Assembly: GCA_032358255.1 (NCBI GenBank)
Contig: JAULBX010002224.1
Coordinates: 186,001 to 250,000 of the forward strand
Length of the DNA stretch: 64,000 nucleotides
Origin: Heterotrichella gracilis
Taxonomy: Eukaryota; Sar; Xanthophyceae; Tribonematales; Xanthonemataceae
Direction of reading: 5' to 3'
The notes under the pieces were generated by a model. That model ran no database searches. It was not told the DNA's origin and saw only the letters and a program-made list of their open reading frames with translations. Position numbers and translations under genes: made by a program. This document shows positions 61,401 through 64,000 of the stretch, piece after piece. Numbering within the stretch: the first letter of the stretch is position 1; every line of letters starts with the position of its first letter.

Positions 61401-61695
61401 CAGTGGGTTCACAGGCGTTTTGTCGTACCCCTTCATATGGCACCCCTGTGCTGTTTTCCCCGCTGGTGAGGGTATCTGTCACCCCTGCCACGCCTGCAGC
61501 AACTGGGTGCAAGCCACGAGGTCTGCAGTGCAAGGTGCAGCTTGGGTGCTGCAGCTTGCTTCCTGATCTGAGCGTGTTGCTGCCTTTGAACGGCACCCTG
61601 CACCCCCTTGGGCTGGGCGTGGTGTGTAGGGGAGCGCAATGCGTGCCAAAGGCACTGCACTGCTGCAAGTGCTGCGATCGAGCAACTGTCTGCAT
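58478..61695 (-). CDS. HAD-superfamily phosphatase fused to a methyltransferase-like domain, predicted plastid
   Basis: Seven exons (61695-61429, 61035-60802, 60554-60299, 60128-59889, 59649-59498, 59209-58983, 58640-58478) join without phase error to 512 residues. Residues 1-89 look like a plastid transit peptide: basic, Ser/Thr-rich, few acidic residues. About residues 90-285 form a complete HAD phosphatase: motif I VVFDMDGTL, motif II IALVTRNT, motif III lysine in HYVKPDPRLL, motif IV MVGDSIEDVECGNAAG. An acidic Ser-rich linker (SSTSSSDEEEDGMAG) follows. The C-terminal 190 residues have a class I SAM-methyltransferase outline: DRVLHLQCGPGGLTKLM (motif I, degenerate), VVAADKD, FEAIVYYGSP, LKPGGRLCVEA. 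That domain also resembles the methyltransferase-like N-domain of anamorsin/Dre2, without its cysteine clusters. Substrates are unknown. Exons 5-7 share a frame with the HAD exons through exact phase matches, which supports a true fusion. Confidence 0.85.
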
Positions 61696-63261
61696 CACAG
61701 AGTATTCTTAAGCTTGACAGGACGTAGAGTAGCTGGTTAGGCTGCTGTGGCTTGGTGTTGTTGCTTCAGTACAAGAAGTGAGCACAATGCACTGCCTCAA
61801 TGTTGAATGTTGAGAGAGGAGAATAAATAGAGTGATCTGAAGAGATATGGAGATGCCCAAAAGCAACGGGAACAACTGTTGATAAATACTTTAGCTACAA
61901 GTTCTATAAGTTCGAATAATTTGCAACCTGGTGAACCGTATATGCATGCATGCGATTGGGACACACTTGGTTCCCCGCAGCCTGTGGCACGAGCAGTAGA
62001 CTTTAGCAGCGAAGTCACGTCGTTAGCAGTGCCTGAATTTCTTCTCAGTGTACACTGTGAACTATTCAAAGTTGCAAAAAGCTGCAATATATTCCCTGAG
62101 TGGCAGCCTGCTCAGGTCACCTGAGCCTCAGGCTGAGGCCCTCGGTATGTCAAAACCCTAACACCCTACATAAATACTATATTTCTCCGAGATATGGGCC
62201 ATGGGTGCATGGTACATGGTGAGCTGCAAAAATTGTTGTAGCTGAGCTGGGTGAGGATGAACTGGAAGGCGCAACCCAGTATCACACTTGGAGGTTAGCT
62301 TCCTGCATAGTATGTGTCTCTGGTTCCTTTGCAGTTGAGCCTTTTGCGACCATGCATCACCTGGCTGGCGTTCAGTCAAACGCTAAGCGCTCCACCTGTG
62401 GTGCCCTGGTGTTAGTCTTTCAAGACCTCAGCAGACAGATACTGAGGGTACTGTTGGTGGATAAACAGTACCCTCAGTATCTGTCTGCTGAGGTCTTGAA
62501 AGACTGAGCTTGAGAGCTCCTGATTAATCAAGTTACAAGGCAGCAGTAGCCGGTGCCAATCTCAATGCAGTGCACACGAAGCCTTGCTGACGCCGGCTAC
62601 GGTATACCTTGATCCTTGTAGTGTAGGAGCAAAATAGAGCCTGCAGTTGCAGATCAGACATGTTGCACAACACCAGGCCTGGCAATTTCCAGACAACAAA
62701 ACAAGCTGCCCTCATAAATAATAAAATGTCAGGGAACAAACCAAGACGGCCCTACCAATTGTATAGGATACCAACTTATAACCATAATTTAATCAAAATT
62801 GGATTTTATCAAGTGCGGCGAGTCTGCCGCAGTGCCGCTTGTTATTACTTCTCAAAATCACCCAGTGAAAAAAAATCCCAATTTTCATGCATTTTTTGCA
62901 ACCCCGTATTCGATTGCGCTTGTTGCGGAAACAACACAGCAATGGATCACCTGGTATATTTAGCCCGTTGTGTGGTACAATCATGCACACGAGCCCAGCT
63001 AGGTTGCCGGACTGCCATACTTGAAATCAAAACAATTCGTGCGCATCAACCACTTCCCCATACCAAATCGCATTGAAGGTGTTCAGCAAAGATGGATGTA
63101 CACATAGCGTGCTGCAGGTGCATTTAGGTATCTCGTGGCAAGAGCTGCACTCAGCATCAGGCTGCCCATGTGGTTCTTGGAGGTGACGGTCGAGGACTGG
63201 GGTCATGAGCGTCCCTTGGGGATTTGGTAGGCTTGCTTCCATTACCTCTGCCCACTATAGC
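61696..63261. other. Intergenic region with long perfect hairpin
   Basis: Upstream region of the HAD/methyltransferase gene (-) and 3' flank of the right-edge gene (-). No coding exon is supported. The notable content is the inverted repeat at 62414-62505 and a degenerate telomere-type motif (AAAACCCTAACACCC) at about 62150. Confidence 0.45.
62414..62505. repeat. Perfect 42-base inverted repeat with 8-base loop
   Basis: Left arm 62414-62455 begins AGTCTTTCAAGACCTCAG; right arm 62464-62505 is its exact reverse complement; the loop is GGTGGATA. I found no mismatch in 42 pairs. I see no flanking target-site duplication and no ORF. A small-RNA precursor or a foldback element are the two main readings. 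Confidence 0.9.
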
Positions 63262-63800
63262 TTAGCTGTAGTACGTCGGTAGAGGGGTGGCCATCGCTGC
63301 AAGACATATGGCAAGTAGTCAGATATCAGCAGCAGGACTGCTGTGAGGCTCTTGCCTGTTCCCCCTCGCAATGTCCCCCAAAAGGAAGTGCTGTGCAATT
63401 GCTGCATGGCAATAGTGCACGGCTCCGAGTACATATGGTACGAATGAAGTGCAATCTGGTTTCTGCACTGGTTGCACCGCCGATTAAGCACACAGAAACC
63501 CTCCATGAACCCACACCGATTGGCCAACGCACAGCGCGTACATGCAGCACAGATGCTCAGCGTACCGTCTGGCTTCCGAGAAGTCCCAAAGATGCGCTTG
63601 CGAAGCGATGTCTTTTTCGAGGATTTAGCCTGCTGCGCCACTGACTCAGTCAACCCCACACCACTCATGGATGGAAGCAAGCTGGCAATCCCCGTGGCTT
63701 TGGTGGCGGCTGGCAGGGGAGCGTAGAACTGGAAGAACTCATCCCACTTCTTATCCAGGGTGACCAGTGCCTCTGAGACTGGCACAGCAGTGAGGGTACC
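63262..63800 (-). CDS. Unknown protein, 3' part, right edge of window
   Basis: An exon from 63800 to 63566 follows a pyrimidine-rich acceptor (CTTCCAG) and encodes protein-like sequence (LDKKWDEFFQFYAPLPAATK, then SSKKTSLRKRIFGTSRKPDG). A donor GTACGC follows, and a short last exon 63296-63262 (MATPLPTYYS, stop TAA) joins in matching phase. Without that intron the frame runs on to 63255. The upstream exons are not resolved in the remaining 200 bases. I do not recognise a family; the basic patch is notable. Moderate to low confidence. Confidence 0.4.
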
Positions 63801-64000
63801 CTGGAAGCACATCGAGAAGGTGTAAGTGGGTGCCCAAGCGCAATTGCCCACCGAGCACAAAGGGTTGGTAGCAAATGGCAATACCCGCTGCATACTATAG
63901 CCCTACTGCTCGGCACAGCAGAGCACCTGCTGACACTCGTGACTTAGGGAATTCACCTACTGCCCCATGGCAGCTGCGTGTGGTGATCCCTACTGTCTGT

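Noticed and set aside
1-64000. Mobile elements, viral remnants, CRISPR arrays or bacterial operons
   Set aside because: No transposase, reverse transcriptase, integrase, capsid or Cas-like sequence and no long terminal repeats were seen; the spliced gene structure excludes bacterial operons.

Overview
The window is nuclear DNA from a green alga (Chlorophyta). Genes are broken into many short exons by GT-AG introns of roughly 100-600 bases, and exon phases agree across dozens of junctions. Three products look organelle- or peroxisome-directed: a plastid-type chorismate mutase, a nuclear-encoded plastid ribosomal protein S16 and an acyl-CoA oxidase. Several genes are followed by TGTAA, the usual chlorophyte polyadenylation signal. 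Short blocks of the telomere-type unit TTTAGGG occur inside the window. That unit fits Trebouxiophyceae-like algae better than Chlamydomonas, whose unit is TTTTAGGG. The species cannot be named from this. No tRNA, rRNA, CRISPR array, insertion sequence or viral remnant could be supported.

Layout, left to right: 3' part of an unknown lysine-tailed protein (+, to 1151); chorismate mutase (-, 1990-3417) head to head with acyl-CoA oxidase (+, 4437-8761); TauD/TfdA-like dioxygenase (-, 9711-12067) head to head with nuclear poly(A) polymerase (+, 12997-17614); a gene-poor stretch; a secreted hydroxyproline-rich wall or matrix glycoprotein with six CKN...C units (+, 19918-25451); a leucine-rich-repeat-like fragment (-, about 26338-27149); a 27-exon kinesin-6-like motor gene of 1,710 codons (-, 27931-38865) head to head with plastid RPS16 (+, 39860-40793); an acidic coiled-coil protein of unknown function (+, 42224-46310); an FkbM-type methyltransferase-like protein (+, about 48204-50445); a membrane-anchored protein kinase (-, 52074-56925); a predicted plastid HAD phosphatase fused to a methyltransferase-like domain (-, 58478-61695); and an unknown partial gene at the right edge (-, 63262-63800).

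The genes are unrelated single-copy housekeeping and signalling genes, not a cluster with one pathway. The most unusual items are the HAD/methyltransferase fusion, the kinesin with a tail full of RRxS-type motifs, the kinase with a large insertion inside its catalytic domain and a repeated QR[SA]xSR tail, the CKN repeat array in the wall protein, and a perfect 42-base hairpin at 62414-62505. All exon boundaries were read by eye from splice consensus, phase and family similarity; cDNA would settle them.
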